A DNA stretch of 14,719 nucleotides from JBJMLO01 sp045805265 (GTDB taxonomy: Bacteria > Actinomycetota > UBA4738 > JACQTL01): the NCBI GenBank assembly GCA_045805265.1, contig JBJMLO010000012.1, positions 1 through 14,719 of the forward strand, read 5' to 3'. Numbering within the stretch: position 1 is the stretch's first letter; each line of letters begins with the position of its first letter. Positions 1 through 7,103 of this stretch are shown here, piece by piece. The notes under the pieces are model-generated. The model saw nothing but the letters and a program-made list of their open reading frames with translations, was not told where the DNA came from and did no database searches. The translations under genes were made by a program, and so were the position numbers.

Positions 1-243
1 ACCTCAGCGACCCGCAGCCGCATCCCCGCGTTCGTGAACCTCGCACGCCAGATCCGTCGCAACTTCGAAGGCATCGTCGCCGCCGTCGAGCTCGGCCTGT
101 CGAACAGCCGCCTCGAAGGCGTGAATGCCAGGATCCGCCTCATCCAACGGCGCGGCTACGGCTACCACTCCGTGGACGCCCTCGCCGCTGTCATTCACCT
201 CTGCCTCGGCGGGATCACAGTCCAGCTACCCACACAACGGTGA
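1..243 (+). CDS. ISL3-family transposase, C-terminal fragment (5' truncated by window edge)
   Basis: The frame is open from base 1 and stops with TGA at 241-243, giving about 80 residues. The run LSNSRLEGVNARIRL followed by RRGYGYHS and a short hydrophobic helix is the conserved C-terminal end of ISL3-type DDE transposases. In that family the third catalytic acidic residue sits in the (S/N)xRLEGxN segment, here the E of RLEGVN. The first two catalytic acids would lie left of the window, so whether the full gene is intact cannot be judged. The protein would cut and join the ends of its own insertion sequence. The neighbouring DUF222/HNH gene begins only 60 bases downstream. Family assignment is confident; completeness is unknown. 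Confidence 0.85.
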   Translation, partial: TSATRSRIPAFVNLARQIRRNFEGIVAAVELGLSNSRLEGVNARIRLIQRRGYGYHSVDALAAVIHLCLGGITVQLPTQR

Positions 244-250
244 GGAGTCG
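1..250 (+). mobile_element. Right end of an ISL3-like insertion sequence (partial)
   Basis: The transposase stop lies inside ACCCACACAACGGTGAGGAG. This resembles the way ISL3-type elements usually finish, with a CCCACAC-containing inverted repeat ending in a GA(A/G)GAG-like tip shortly after the transposase gene. The boundary near 250 is inferred, because the matching left inverted repeat and the target duplication are outside the window. Confidence 0.4.
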
Positions 251-303
251 CACATACGTTTGGTAGTCTGTCACCATCTTCCCCATGCCGATCGAGGGTT
301 TGG

Positions 304-1542
304 GTGTCCGCGATGCATGACTGCATTACCGACGAGGACCTCCTCGTCTCCGAGATGGATTGCGCGCACACGGGGGTGTGTGCTGCCCAGCTTCGAATGT
401 TCTCGGCGATCGTTCGGGCAGATCGCTCGGAGCTGTGGCGGGAGTGGGGCGCCCACGACATGGCCCACTGGCTCTCGATGCGATACCGGGTTTCCTCGTG
501 GCACGCCCAGAGGTGGATCGCGACGGCTCATGCATTGGAGCAGTTGCCGGAGATCGCTGCCGCCTGGGCCAGGGGAGACCTTGGCCTCGACGTGGTCATC
601 GAGCTCGCCCGGTTCGCCACTCCGGAGACCGAGGCGGAGCTGGTGGCCTGGGCTCGTCACGCGTCGAGGACGGCCCTCCAGCGGCGCGCGGACGTCGAGA
701 CGACGAAGTCCCTCGAGGAGACCCAGGCGGCCGACCGCTCCCGCCGGCTGAGCTGGTGGTTCTTCGACGAGGGGCGCATGTTCGGTCTCGAAGCCGAGCT
801 CCCGGCCGCACAGGGAGTCGTGGTGGCGAGAGCCCTCGAGCGTCTGGGGGGTGAGCTTCCGGTGATGCCGGGGGAGGAGGACGGCTGCCACGTCGAGGCT
901 CGCAGGGCCGATGCGCTGGTGGCGATGGCGTCCGCCCGGATCGCCGAGGATGCGGATCCGGACCGGGCCACCGTGGTCGTCCACGCGTCGCTGGCGACGC
1001 TCCTCGGGGGTGGGAACGCCGAGATCGAGGGCGGTCCCGCGATCCACCCCGAGACGGCGCGCCGCCTCGCGTGCGACGCGAGGATCCAGGTGGTGGTCGA
1101 GAACGCGGCGAGCGACGTGATCGGTCTCGGGCGGATGTCGCGAGAGCCGGCGCCGTGGATGATGCGACAGCTCCGGCACCGAGACGGCGGGTGCACTTTC
1201 CCCGGGTGCGGGACACGCCGATTCGTCCACGCGCACCACATCACGTGGTGGGAACGTGGAGGCCGGACCGATCTCGACAACCTGGCGCTCGTCTGCTCGT
1301 TCCACCACAAGCTCGTGCACGAGCACGGATGGAAGCTCGATCGGGGCGACAACGGTGCGGTGCGGTGGTTCCATCCCGACGGGACCCGCCACCGTGCCGC
1401 CCCCGGTCCTCCGGGTGAGACAGTCGAAACCGAACAACCGGAACGAGAGCCCGTGTTGCGGCTCGGTGCATTCCGGCCATTCGACGGGACGGGCGTCGCC
1501 CGAGAGACGATTCCACAGGCCAGGAGCCCAGGCGCGAGCTGA
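304..1542 (+). CDS. DUF222 / HNH endonuclease domain protein (13E12-type)
   Basis: This is a 412-residue protein. Residues about 20-270 are the helical DUF222 region (early Cys/Leu-rich helices, then WARGDLGLDVV). A C-terminal HNH nuclease domain follows: CTFPGC (297-302), HAHHI (309-313), DNL (325-327) and CSFHHKLVHEHGW (331-343). The paired cysteines and the HH/H residues are the usual zinc and metal-catalytic positions, and all are present. The family is abundant in actinobacteria, often in many copies per genome, and includes the mycobacterial 13E12 repeat proteins. Its role is not firmly known; DNA cleavage or mobile-element association is inferred. The GTG at 304 lies 5 bases after GAGGG (294-298). 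ATG at 313 is the alternative start. A TAGTCT at 264-269 could be a -10 box, placing the promoter just beyond the transposase remnant. Confidence 0.88.
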   Translation: MSAMHDCITDEDLLVSEMDCAHTGVCAAQLRMFSAIVRADRSELWREWGAHDMAHWLSMRYRVSSWHAQRWIATAHALEQLPEIAAAWARGDLGLDVVIELARFATPETEAELVAWARHASRTALQRRADVETTKSLEETQAADRSRRLSWWFFDEGRMFGLEAELPAAQGVVVARALERLGGELPVMPGEEDGCHVEARRADALVAMASARIAEDADPDRATVVVHASLATLLGGGNAEIEGGPAIHPETARRLACDARIQVVVENAASDVIGLGRMSREPAPWMMRQLRHRDGGCTFPGCGTRRFVHAHHITWWERGGRTDLDNLALVCSFHHKLVHEHGWKLDRGDNGAVRWFHPDGTRHRAAPGPPGETVETEQPEREPVLRLGAFRPFDGTGVARETIPQARSPGAS

Positions 1543-1572
1543 GCCCGCAAACTGGGCTGGGCCCGCGAACTG
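1543..1572 (+). repeat. 12-bp imperfect direct repeat with small hairpin after the HNH gene
   Basis: GCCCGCAAACTG (1543-1554) recurs as GCCCGCGAACTG (1561-1572), an 18-base period with one mismatch. AGCCC (1542-1546) can also pair with GGGCT (1554-1558) around a 7-base loop directly after the stop codon. It may be a weak terminator or a duplication. There is no T-run. Confidence 0.35.
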
Positions 1573-1603
1573 AGTGGTCGGCCGGGGTTTCGGTCGCGCG
1601 CGA

Positions 1604-1609
1604 TAGACT
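1604..1609 (+). promoter_or_regulatory. Possible -10 box (TAGACT) for the pepA operon
   Basis: TAGACT fits the actinobacterial TAnnnT -10 pattern and sits 76 bases before the chosen pepA start, within the 143-base gap after the HNH gene. No convincing -35 is seen. Initiation a few bases downstream would give a 5' leader of roughly 70 bases containing the AAGGAG site. Confidence 0.3.
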
Positions 1610-1685
1610 GCGGCTCTCCGCTGTGCGTCCGGCAGAGCTGTCGCAGCCGTGCGCCCGGGAAGGCCATTCGGAAGGAGAGCCGGGG

Positions 1686-3299
1686 ATGCCGAAATTCCAG
1701 TTCGCCACGACGTCTGCAGCGGAGGCCTCCGCCGCATTACTCGTGTTGCCGGTATTCGAGGGACCGGAGGCCGGGCCGGGGGTCGAGGAGGCCGGCCGGG
1801 CGCTCGGTGCCGACCTCGTGGGCGCGCTCCGCGACAACAACCTGAAAGGCCGGTTCGGGGACACGCTGACCGTGCCGACCTTCGGACGACTCCCCGCCAC
1901 GACCCTGCTGCTGGTCGGCCTCGGCAAGCGCAGCCAGGTCAGGCCGGACACGCTCCGCCGGGCCATGGGCAAGGTCGCCCGCGCCGCGTCGCGGTACGAG
2001 TCCGTCGCGACCACGCTCGCGCGTACGGCGAGGCCGCCGGCCGAGGCGGTCCAGGCGGTCGTGGAGGGCCTGCTGCTCGGCTCGTACCGGTTCGACCGGT
2101 ACAAGTCCGCATCGGCGGACGGCGACGAGCCCGACCGGTCGGTGCTGGAGACCGTCACGCTGCTCGGCGTGAACGAGCGCGCCGCAGCCCGCCGCGCCGA
2201 GGTCATCGCCGAGAGCGTTGCCTGGGCCCGGGACCTGGTGAACACGCCGGCCGGAACCGCCACGCCGGAGTTCCTGGCCGCGGAGGCTCGGAAGATGGCG
2301 CTGGAGACCGGGCTCGAGGTGAAGATCTGGACGAAGTCCGACCTGGAGAAGGAGGGCTTCGGCGGCGTGCTCGGCGTCGGACAGGGCAGCGTGAACCCGC
2401 CCCGGTTCATCGAGCTGACCTACTCGGGCGGCCGGGCGGCCGACCCGCCCATCGCGATCACGGGCAAGGGGGTCACGTTCGACTCCGGAGGCCTGTCGAT
2501 CAAGGACGCCAAGCAGATGGAGTGGATGAAGGCCGACATGGGCGGGGCGGCCGCGATGCTCGCCGCGATGCGGGCGATCGCCCTGCTGAAGCCGAGGATC
2601 AACGTCATCGCCGCCATCCCATCCAGCGAGAACCTGCCGAGCGGTTCGGCGATGCGCCCCGGCGACGTGGTGCGGCACCGCGGGGGAAAGACCTCCGAGG
2701 TCCTCAACACCGACGCCGAGGGGCGGCTGATCCTGGCCGACGCGCTGGCGTACCTGTCCGAGAAGAACCCCCGGGTGATCCTCGACGCGGCCACGCTGAC
2801 CGGGGCCTGCATGATCGCGCTGGGCGAGGACATCTGGGGCGTCTTGGGGAACGATCGCCGGGTGATCCGCGACGTCATCGCCGCGGGCGAGGCGGTCGGC
2901 GAGCCCGGCTGGGAGCTCCCCCTGTGGCGGCGATACCGCACCAAGATCGAGTCCCCCGTGGCCGACGTGAAGAACATCGGCGACCGGTGGGGCGGCGCGA
3001 TCACCGCGGCGTTGTTCCTCGCGGAGTTCGTCGGCGACACGCCGTGGTGCCACCTCGACGTGGCCGGCACCGCGTTCTGGGAGAAGGCCGGCGACTACTG
3101 GCCGAAGGGCGCGACGGGCTCGCCGGCCCGCACCGTGATCCGCTACGTGTTGGACCGGGCCGCGGAGGGTTCGGGCCGCGCCGCGGCCGGCCGCAGCCGC
3201 ACCGGCTCGAAGTCCTCCGCGAAGGCGGCGGCCGCGGCGGGCGGTTCCTCCTCGAAGCCCTCCGCGAAGGCGCCCCGGACGCGCTCCCGCGCCGGCTGA
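1686..3299 (+). CDS. pepA: Leucyl aminopeptidase (cytosol aminopeptidase, peptidase family M17)
   Basis: This 537-residue cytoplasmic exopeptidase should remove N-terminal residues such as Leu using two metal ions. The signature NTDAEGRL is at 341-348. Residues matching the E. coli PepA metal ligands and catalytic pair are all visible: K261, D266, K273, D284, D343, E345 and R347, with near-identical spacing. Residues 1-170 are the variable N-terminal domain. ATG 1686 is chosen because AAGGAG (1672-1677) precedes it by 8 bases; GTG 1623 in the same frame would add 21 non-family-like residues. From about residue 490 there is an extra low-complexity tail rich in Lys, Arg, Ala, Ser and Gly, including SKSSAKA and SKPSAKA. 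This is unusual for M17 enzymes. The PIG-L gene starts 4 bases after the stop, so they are probably co-transcribed. Confidence 0.95.
   Translation: MPKFQFATTSAAEASAALLVLPVFEGPEAGPGVEEAGRALGADLVGALRDNNLKGRFGDTLTVPTFGRLPATTLLLVGLGKRSQVRPDTLRRAMGKVARAASRYESVATTLARTARPPAEAVQAVVEGLLLGSYRFDRYKSASADGDEPDRSVLETVTLLGVNERAAARRAEVIAESVAWARDLVNTPAGTATPEFLAAEARKMALETGLEVKIWTKSDLEKEGFGGVLGVGQGSVNPPRFIELTYSGGRAADPPIAITGKGVTFDSGGLSIKDAKQMEWMKADMGGAAAMLAAMRAIALLKPRINVIAAIPSSENLPSGSAMRPGDVVRHRGGKTSEVLNTDAEGRLILADALAYLSEKNPRVILDAATLTGACMIALGEDIWGVLGNDRRVIRDVIAAGEAVGEPGWELPLWRRYRTKIESPVADVKNIGDRWGGAITAALFLAEFVGDTPWCHLDVAGTAFWEKAGDYWPKGATGSPARTVIRYVLDRAAEGSGRAAAGRSRTGSKSSAKAAAAAGGSSSKPSAKAPRTRSRAG
3207..3272 (+). 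repeat. 21-bp direct repeat encoding the SK(S/P)SAKA tail of PepA
   Basis: Bases 3207-3227 and 3252-3272 are identical except for one T/C difference, with a period of 45 bases (15 codons). They keep the reading frame and encode SKSSAKA and SKPSAKA. The intervening DNA is GGC/GCG-rich. It looks like an in-frame tandem duplication within the 3' end of pepA. Confidence 0.75.
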
Positions 3300-3303
3300 G
3301 CGA

Positions 3304-4032
3304 ATGTCGGACGAGCTGCACGCGGCGGGGCCCGTCCTCGCCGTCTTCGCCCATCCCGACGACGCGGAGATCGGCGCGGGCGGGACGATGGCCAGGTGGG
3401 CGTCGGAGGGCCGCGAGGTCCACCTGCTGATCCTCACGAACGGCGACAAGGGCTCGCAGGTCGTCGGCCTCGACTCCGGGGAGCTGGCCCGGATCCGGGC
3501 GGAGGAGACCGTCGAGGCGGGGAGGATCCTCGGGCTGCACGACGTCCGGGTGCTCGACACGCCCGACGGCGAGCTCGAGAACGTTTTCGGCGTCCGCGCC
3601 GCCGTGGCGCGGCGGATCCGCGAGCTCCGGCCCGACACCGTCCTGTCGTGCGACCCCACGACGTTCTTCATCGGCAACCGCTACATCAACCACGCCGACC
3701 ACCGGGCCGCGGGCGCCGTCGCGTGCGACGCGGTCTTCCCCGGCGCCGGCAACCCGCAGTTCTTCCCGGACCAGATCGCCGACGGGCTCGAGCCGTGGGA
3801 CGTGCCACAGGTCTGGCTCGCCTGGACCACTGAGCCCAACCATCGGGAGGACATCACCGGGCACATGCGGACGAAGCTCGACGCGCTGGCGGCCCACGCC
3901 AGCCAGATCGAGGGGGACATGCTGGGGTTCTTCGAGGAGTGGCTGCCCCTGGAGGCGGCCGAGGCCGGGCGGATGATCGGCGTCGAGCACGCGGAGGCCT
4001 TCCGCCGCCTGGACCTTCGGCCCGAATCCTGA
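3304..4032 (+). CDS. PIG-L / LmbE family N-acetylsugar-type deacetylase
   Basis: This is a 242-residue zinc-dependent amidohydrolase of the PIG-L/LmbE fold, the same family as MshB (mycothiol synthesis) and Mca. Near the N-terminus, AHPDDAE (16-22) carries H17 and D20, and HADH (130-133) supplies the third histidine. Together these form the expected His-Asp-His zinc site, with D19 the likely general base. The Rossmann-like opening VLAVFAHPDD and the LTNGDKGS loop (about 43-50) are typical. No signal peptide is seen, so it is cytoplasmic. The substrate cannot be told from sequence; the family removes acetyl or acyl groups from sugar amides and thiol conjugates. ATG 3304 follows the pepA stop by 4 bases with no strong ribosome site, suggesting translational coupling. 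No other mycothiol genes are nearby. Confidence 0.9.
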   Translation: MSDELHAAGPVLAVFAHPDDAEIGAGGTMARWASEGREVHLLILTNGDKGSQVVGLDSGELARIRAEETVEAGRILGLHDVRVLDTPDGELENVFGVRAAVARRIRELRPDTVLSCDPTTFFIGNRYINHADHRAAGAVACDAVFPGAGNPQFFPDQIADGLEPWDVPQVWLAWTTEPNHREDITGHMRTKLDALAAHASQIEGDMLGFFEEWLPLEAAEAGRMIGVEHAEAFRRLDLRPES

Positions 4033-4036
4033 GGAC

Positions 4037-4066
4037 TTGCGTTTTCCCGCCGGGCCACCGGACAAT
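4037..4066 (+). promoter_or_regulatory. Promoter of the SnoaL-like gene
   Basis: TTGCGT (4037-4042) and GACAAT (4061-4066) are separated by 18 bases in the 61-base gap after the deacetylase gene. Initiation about 7 bases later would give a 20-base leader containing GGGAGGA (4084-4090). Confidence 0.5.
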
Positions 4067-4093
4067 CCGGATCAAACGACGAGGGGAGGAGAC

Positions 4094-4486
4094 ATGGCAC
4101 ATCCGAACGAGGAGGTCGTCCGCCGGGGCTTCGAGGCGTTCAGCACCGGCGACATGGCGGCGCTGAACGACCTGTTCGCCGACGACATCGTGTGGCACGC
4201 GCCCGGACGCAACCCGCTCTCCGGCGACCACAAGGGCAAGGAGGCGGTCTTCGAGACGTTCCGGCAGCTGTTCGAGCTGACCGGGGGGACGTTCAAGGTC
4301 GAGCTCCACGACATCGTCGCGAACGACGAGCACGTGATCGTGCTCGCCCATGCGACCGCGGAGCGAGAAGGCAAGCGGCTGGACGACAACGGCGTCCAGG
4401 TGTTCCACGTCAAGGACGGCAAGGTCACCGAGCAGTGGCTTCACCCCGGCGACGTGTACGCGGGCGACGAGTTCTTCGGAGGCTGA
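4094..4486 (+). CDS. SnoaL-like / NTF2-fold small protein (ketosteroid isomerase-related)
   Basis: This is a 130-residue single-domain protein. It begins with the usual helix-helix pattern EEVVRRGFEAFSTGDMAAL (6-24), then LFADDIVWHAPGRNP (27-41), and ends with strands carrying DDNGVQVFHVKDGKVTEQW. This matches the SnoaL-like cone-shaped NTF2 fold, whose members include isomerases, hydrolases and non-enzymatic ligand binders. Members annotated this way are mostly of unknown substrate, and none is proposed here. ATG 4094 is chosen because GGGAGGA ends 3 bases before it; a GTG... or TTG-type start farther upstream would run through the promoter. The gene has its own promoter and a hairpin after it, so it is probably monocistronic. 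It converges on the methyltransferase gene. Confidence 0.85.
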   Translation: MAHPNEEVVRRGFEAFSTGDMAALNDLFADDIVWHAPGRNPLSGDHKGKEAVFETFRQLFELTGGTFKVELHDIVANDEHVIVLAHATAEREGKRLDDNGVQVFHVKDGKVTEQWLHPGDVYAGDEFFGG

Positions 4487-4493
4487 ACCCGCT

Positions 4494-4510
4494 TGCCCCG
4501 ACGTGGGGCA
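4494..4510. terminator. Hairpin between convergent genes
   Basis: TGCCCC (4494-4499) and GGGGCA (4505-4510) form a perfect 6-bp stem with a GACGT loop, 8 bases after the SnoaL-like stop and 37 bases before the methyltransferase stop on the other strand. It is placed to end both transcripts, but there is no T-run on either side, so intrinsic strength is doubtful. Confidence 0.4.
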
Positions 4511-4546
4511 GCCGGATCACGGTGGATCACGCGGTGCAGGGTCGTG

Positions 4547-5470
4547 CTACGCGCGGCCCTGCGCGTTCGCGGCCACGTAGTCAGCCGGCTTCGTGGCCAC
4601 CGCGAGGTTGACGTCGCGGAAGTCGGTCAGCGGGTCGGGGAACCGCTCCCGGAACGTCGCCCGCGCCCGCTCGAGGAACGAGCTCCAGGCGTCGTCGCCG
4701 AGCATGTCGCGAAGGAACCGGCCCGACGTCGTTGTGGTCCTCCCGTCGATGTAGTCGTCGAGGGCCATCACGAACCGGTACTGCCGCTGCTCCACATCGA
4801 CCGGCCGGAGGCGGGCGTCGCGCAGCGCCTGCTCCAGCCGCCGCTTGTCGCGGAACCGCTCCTCGTTGGGCATGGCCCTCCGCATGGCGTCGTCGAGCAT
4901 CTCGTGGGTGGCGAGCTGCTCGATCAGCTCCCGCCAGGTCCGCTGGAACTCGTCCTCGGTCTCGGCCCACGACGTCACGGCGAGCCGCCCGCCCGGCTTC
5001 AGCACGCGGATCAGGTCGAACATTGCGGTGTCGAGCTTGTGGAAGTGCGACAGGACGAAGCCCGCCGTCACCACGTCGAACGTCGCGTCGCGGAACGGCA
5101 GGTCGATGGCCGCGGCCGCGGCCACCGGCACCTCCGGGCGAGCCTCCCGGGCCACCGCCAGCATGGCCGGCGAGGCGTCGATACCGACCGCGACCGCCCC
5201 CGCCCGCCGGGCGGCCTCCGCGACCACGCCGGTTCCCGTCCCCACGTCCAGCACCCGCTGCCCGGCGGCGACCCCCGCGACCGACACGAGATCCGCCGCC
5301 ACGATCTCCAGGCGGCGGGCGTGGATGCGCTCGTACGTCCCCGCGATGCTGTCGTAGGTCCGCCAGTCGTTGCTCAGCGGCCCCGCCGCTGCATTGCTCG
5401 GCGAGGCGCCGGGTACAGTGGACCCAGCCCCATTCCGCTCGCGAGGTCGACGATGGAAAAGCCCAGACAC
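4547..5470 (-). CDS. Class I SAM-dependent methyltransferase
   Basis: This is a 307-residue cytoplasmic protein as drawn. The SAM-binding motif I, VLDVGTGTG, is at 73-81. It is followed by an acidic motif II region (VGIDASPAML), a DLPF segment like motif III, and VLKPGGRLAVTSW, typical of the UbiE/Methyltransf_11 group. The substrate is unknown. The C-terminal 100 residues are helical and charged. The start is uncertain. Homology begins only at NDWRTYDSIA, about residue 34. No ATG, GTG or TTG lies in frame between there and GTG 5470. That GTG is preceded, on the reverse strand, by TAAGGT (5478-5483) and a 7-base gap, fitting a leaderless start. It would overlap the divergent ThDP gene by 18 bases. 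A CTG at 5377 (276 residues) and a GTG at 5302, which trims the domain, are alternatives. Confidence 0.82.
   Translation of the reverse strand: MSGLFHRRPRERNGAGSTVPGASPSNAAAGPLSNDWRTYDSIAGTYERIHARRLEIVAADLVSVAGVAAGQRVLDVGTGTGVVAEAARRAGAVAVGIDASPAMLAVAREARPEVPVAAAAAIDLPFRDATFDVVTAGFVLSHFHKLDTAMFDLIRVLKPGGRLAVTSWAETEDEFQRTWRELIEQLATHEMLDDAMRRAMPNEERFRDKRRLEQALRDARLRPVDVEQRQYRFVMALDDYIDGRTTTTSGRFLRDMLGDDAWSSFLERARATFRERFPDPLTDFRDVNLAVATKPADYVAANAQGRA
5414..5419 (+). promoter_or_regulatory. Possible -10 box (TACAGT) for the ThDP enzyme gene
   Basis: TACAGT sits 33 bases before ATG 5453 between the divergent genes. A TTGCTC at 5394-5399 is the only -35-like hexamer, at a short 14-base spacing. 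Initiation near 5426 would leave GAGG (5442-5445) as ribosome site. Confidence 0.35.
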
Positions 5471-7084
5471 GGCGGACACCTTATCGCGCAGGCGCTGAAG
5501 AACGAGGGGGTGCGATACCTGTTCACGCTGTCCGGCGGGCACATCGCGCCGATCTACGACGGGTGCGTCGACCTCGGGATCGAGATCGTCGACTTCCGTC
5601 ACGAGCAGGCCGCCGCCCACGCCGCCGACGGGTGGGCCCGCCTGACCCTCGGCCCCGGGGTGGCGGCGGTCACCGCGGGCCCGGGCGTGACCGACTCGGT
5701 CACCGGCATCGCCAACGCGTTCTACGCGAGCTCGCCGGTCCTGGTGCTCTCCGGCAAGAACCCGATCGTCGAGTTCGAGATGGGCTCGCTCCAGGAGATG
5801 GACCAGGTCACGCTGGTCCGCTCGGTCACGAAGTGGGCGAAGACCTGCTACGACACCCGCGCGCTGGGCGACTTCACCACCACCGCGCTCCGCCACGCGC
5901 TCTCCGGCCGGCCCGGCCCGGTGTTCCTCGACGTCCCACTCGACGTCCAGTTCAACAGCGCGTCCGGCGTCGAGGTACCGCGCGACTCGCGTACGGCCTC
6001 GAAGCCCCTGGGCGATCCCGACTTCGTCGAGCGCGCGGCCGGCCTGCTGAACGCCGCCGAGCACCCGGTGATCTTCGCCGGCAGCGGTGTGCGGTGGTCC
6101 GGCGCCCACGAGGAGCTGGCGGCGCTCGCGGACGCCACGAGGTTCCCGGTGTTCCTGAACTCGCTGGGCCGGGGCTCGCTGTCGCCGCGGCACCCATCCT
6201 GCTTCGCCGCCGCCAGGAAGTTCGCCCTGCAGGACTGCGACGTGCTGCTGGCGCTGGGCGTTGACTGGGACTTCCGCCTGGGGTTCGGCAGGAAGAACGT
6301 CAACCCCGAGGCGAAGGTGATCCAGGTCGACGTCGACGGCGTCCACATCGGCCGGAACCGGCCCGTCGACGTCGGCATCGTCGGCCACCCCGGGCAGGTC
6401 ATGGGCCAGTTGCTGGCCGCGGGGGTCGGCCGGGCCGAGGAGCCGGACTGGACCGAGCAGGTCCGCCAGGAGGAGCGGCGCCTCCAGGCCAAGGCGCAGG
6501 AGGGCATGGAATCCGACGCCGTGCCCATCCACCCCCAGCGGTTCGCCCGCGAGATCCGGGACTTCCTGGACCCCGACGCGATCGTGGTGGGCGACGGCGG
6601 AGACATCGTGGGGATCAGCGCGTCCATCATCCCGGCCAACGGGCCGGGCCAGTGGCTCGACCCGGGCCCGTTCGGGTGCCTCGGCGTCGGGCCCTCGTTC
6701 GCCATCGCCGCGCGCCTGGCCCACCCCGACAGGCAGGTGGCGGTCGTGTACGGCGACGGCTCGTTCGGCCTGAACGCGATGGAGTACGACACCGCCATCC
6801 GCAAGGGCCTCCCGTTCGTCGGCATCATCGGGAACGACGGCGCGTGGGGGCAGATCAAGGTGGCCCAGGAGGCGCTGTACGGCCCGGGGAACGCGCCGGC
6901 GGCCGTCCTCGGCGACTCGCCGTACGAGCGGATGGTCGAGGGCCTCGGCGGCCACGGCGAGCGCGTCGAGAAGCCGAACGAGATCCGCCCCGCGCTGGAG
7001 CGGGCGTTCGACGCGGGCGTCGCGGCGTGCGTGAACGTCATCGTCGACCCATCCCTGATGCAGCGGAGCTCGTACCTCGGCTGA
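5453..7084 (+). CDS. Thiamine diphosphate-dependent enzyme, acetolactate synthase-like (IlvG type)
   Basis: This is a 543-residue protein with the three-domain ThDP layout. The N-terminal Pyr domain contains FTLSGGHIAPIYDG and RHEQAAAHAADGWAR, whose E51 is the cofactor-activating glutamate. The central domain is at about 190-330 (HPVIFAGSGV). The C-terminal PP domain carries GDGSFGLNAMEYDT (434-447), leading to N461-D462 in the GDG-(x)-N metal/diphosphate motif; the last residue is Asp where Asn is commonest. The SGGH opening and RHEQ resemble actinobacterial IlvG-like proteins annotated as acetolactate synthase. The true reaction could be another 2-keto acid or oxalyl/acyl-CoA carboligase or lyase. 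No ilvN or ilvC is adjacent, so a role in branched-chain amino acid synthesis is not supported by context. GAGG is 7 bases before ATG 5453. The next gene begins 19 bases after the stop. Confidence 0.88.
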   Translation: MEKPRHGGHLIAQALKNEGVRYLFTLSGGHIAPIYDGCVDLGIEIVDFRHEQAAAHAADGWARLTLGPGVAAVTAGPGVTDSVTGIANAFYASSPVLVLSGKNPIVEFEMGSLQEMDQVTLVRSVTKWAKTCYDTRALGDFTTTALRHALSGRPGPVFLDVPLDVQFNSASGVEVPRDSRTASKPLGDPDFVERAAGLLNAAEHPVIFAGSGVRWSGAHEELAALADATRFPVFLNSLGRGSLSPRHPSCFAAARKFALQDCDVLLALGVDWDFRLGFGRKNVNPEAKVIQVDVDGVHIGRNRPVDVGIVGHPGQVMGQLLAAGVGRAEEPDWTEQVRQEERRLQAKAQEGMESDAVPIHPQRFAREIRDFLDPDAIVVGDGGDIVGISASIIPANGPGQWLDPGPFGCLGVGPSFAIAARLAHPDRQVAVVYGDGSFGLNAMEYDTAIRKGLPFVGIIGNDGAWGQIKVAQEALYGPGNAPAAVLGDSPYERMVEGLGGHGERVEKPNEIRPALERAFDAGVAACVNVIVDPSLMQRSSYLG

Positions 7085-7103
7085 GGCTCCACGGAGAAGA
7101 CCG

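Noticed and set aside
1737..3677. Long open reverse frame (about 646 codons) opposite pepA and the deacetylase gene
   Set aside because: High GC leaves antisense frames open. The translation is Arg/Gly/Pro-rich without motifs, while the forward frame has complete M17 and PIG-L signatures.
3304..4032. Assignment of the PIG-L gene as mshB or mca
   Set aside because: The zinc-site motifs are shared by the whole family, and no other mycothiol gene is in the window.
4514..4531. Two tandem GGATCACG words between convergent genes
   Set aside because: Only 8 bases repeated at a 10-base period. Too short to distinguish from chance.
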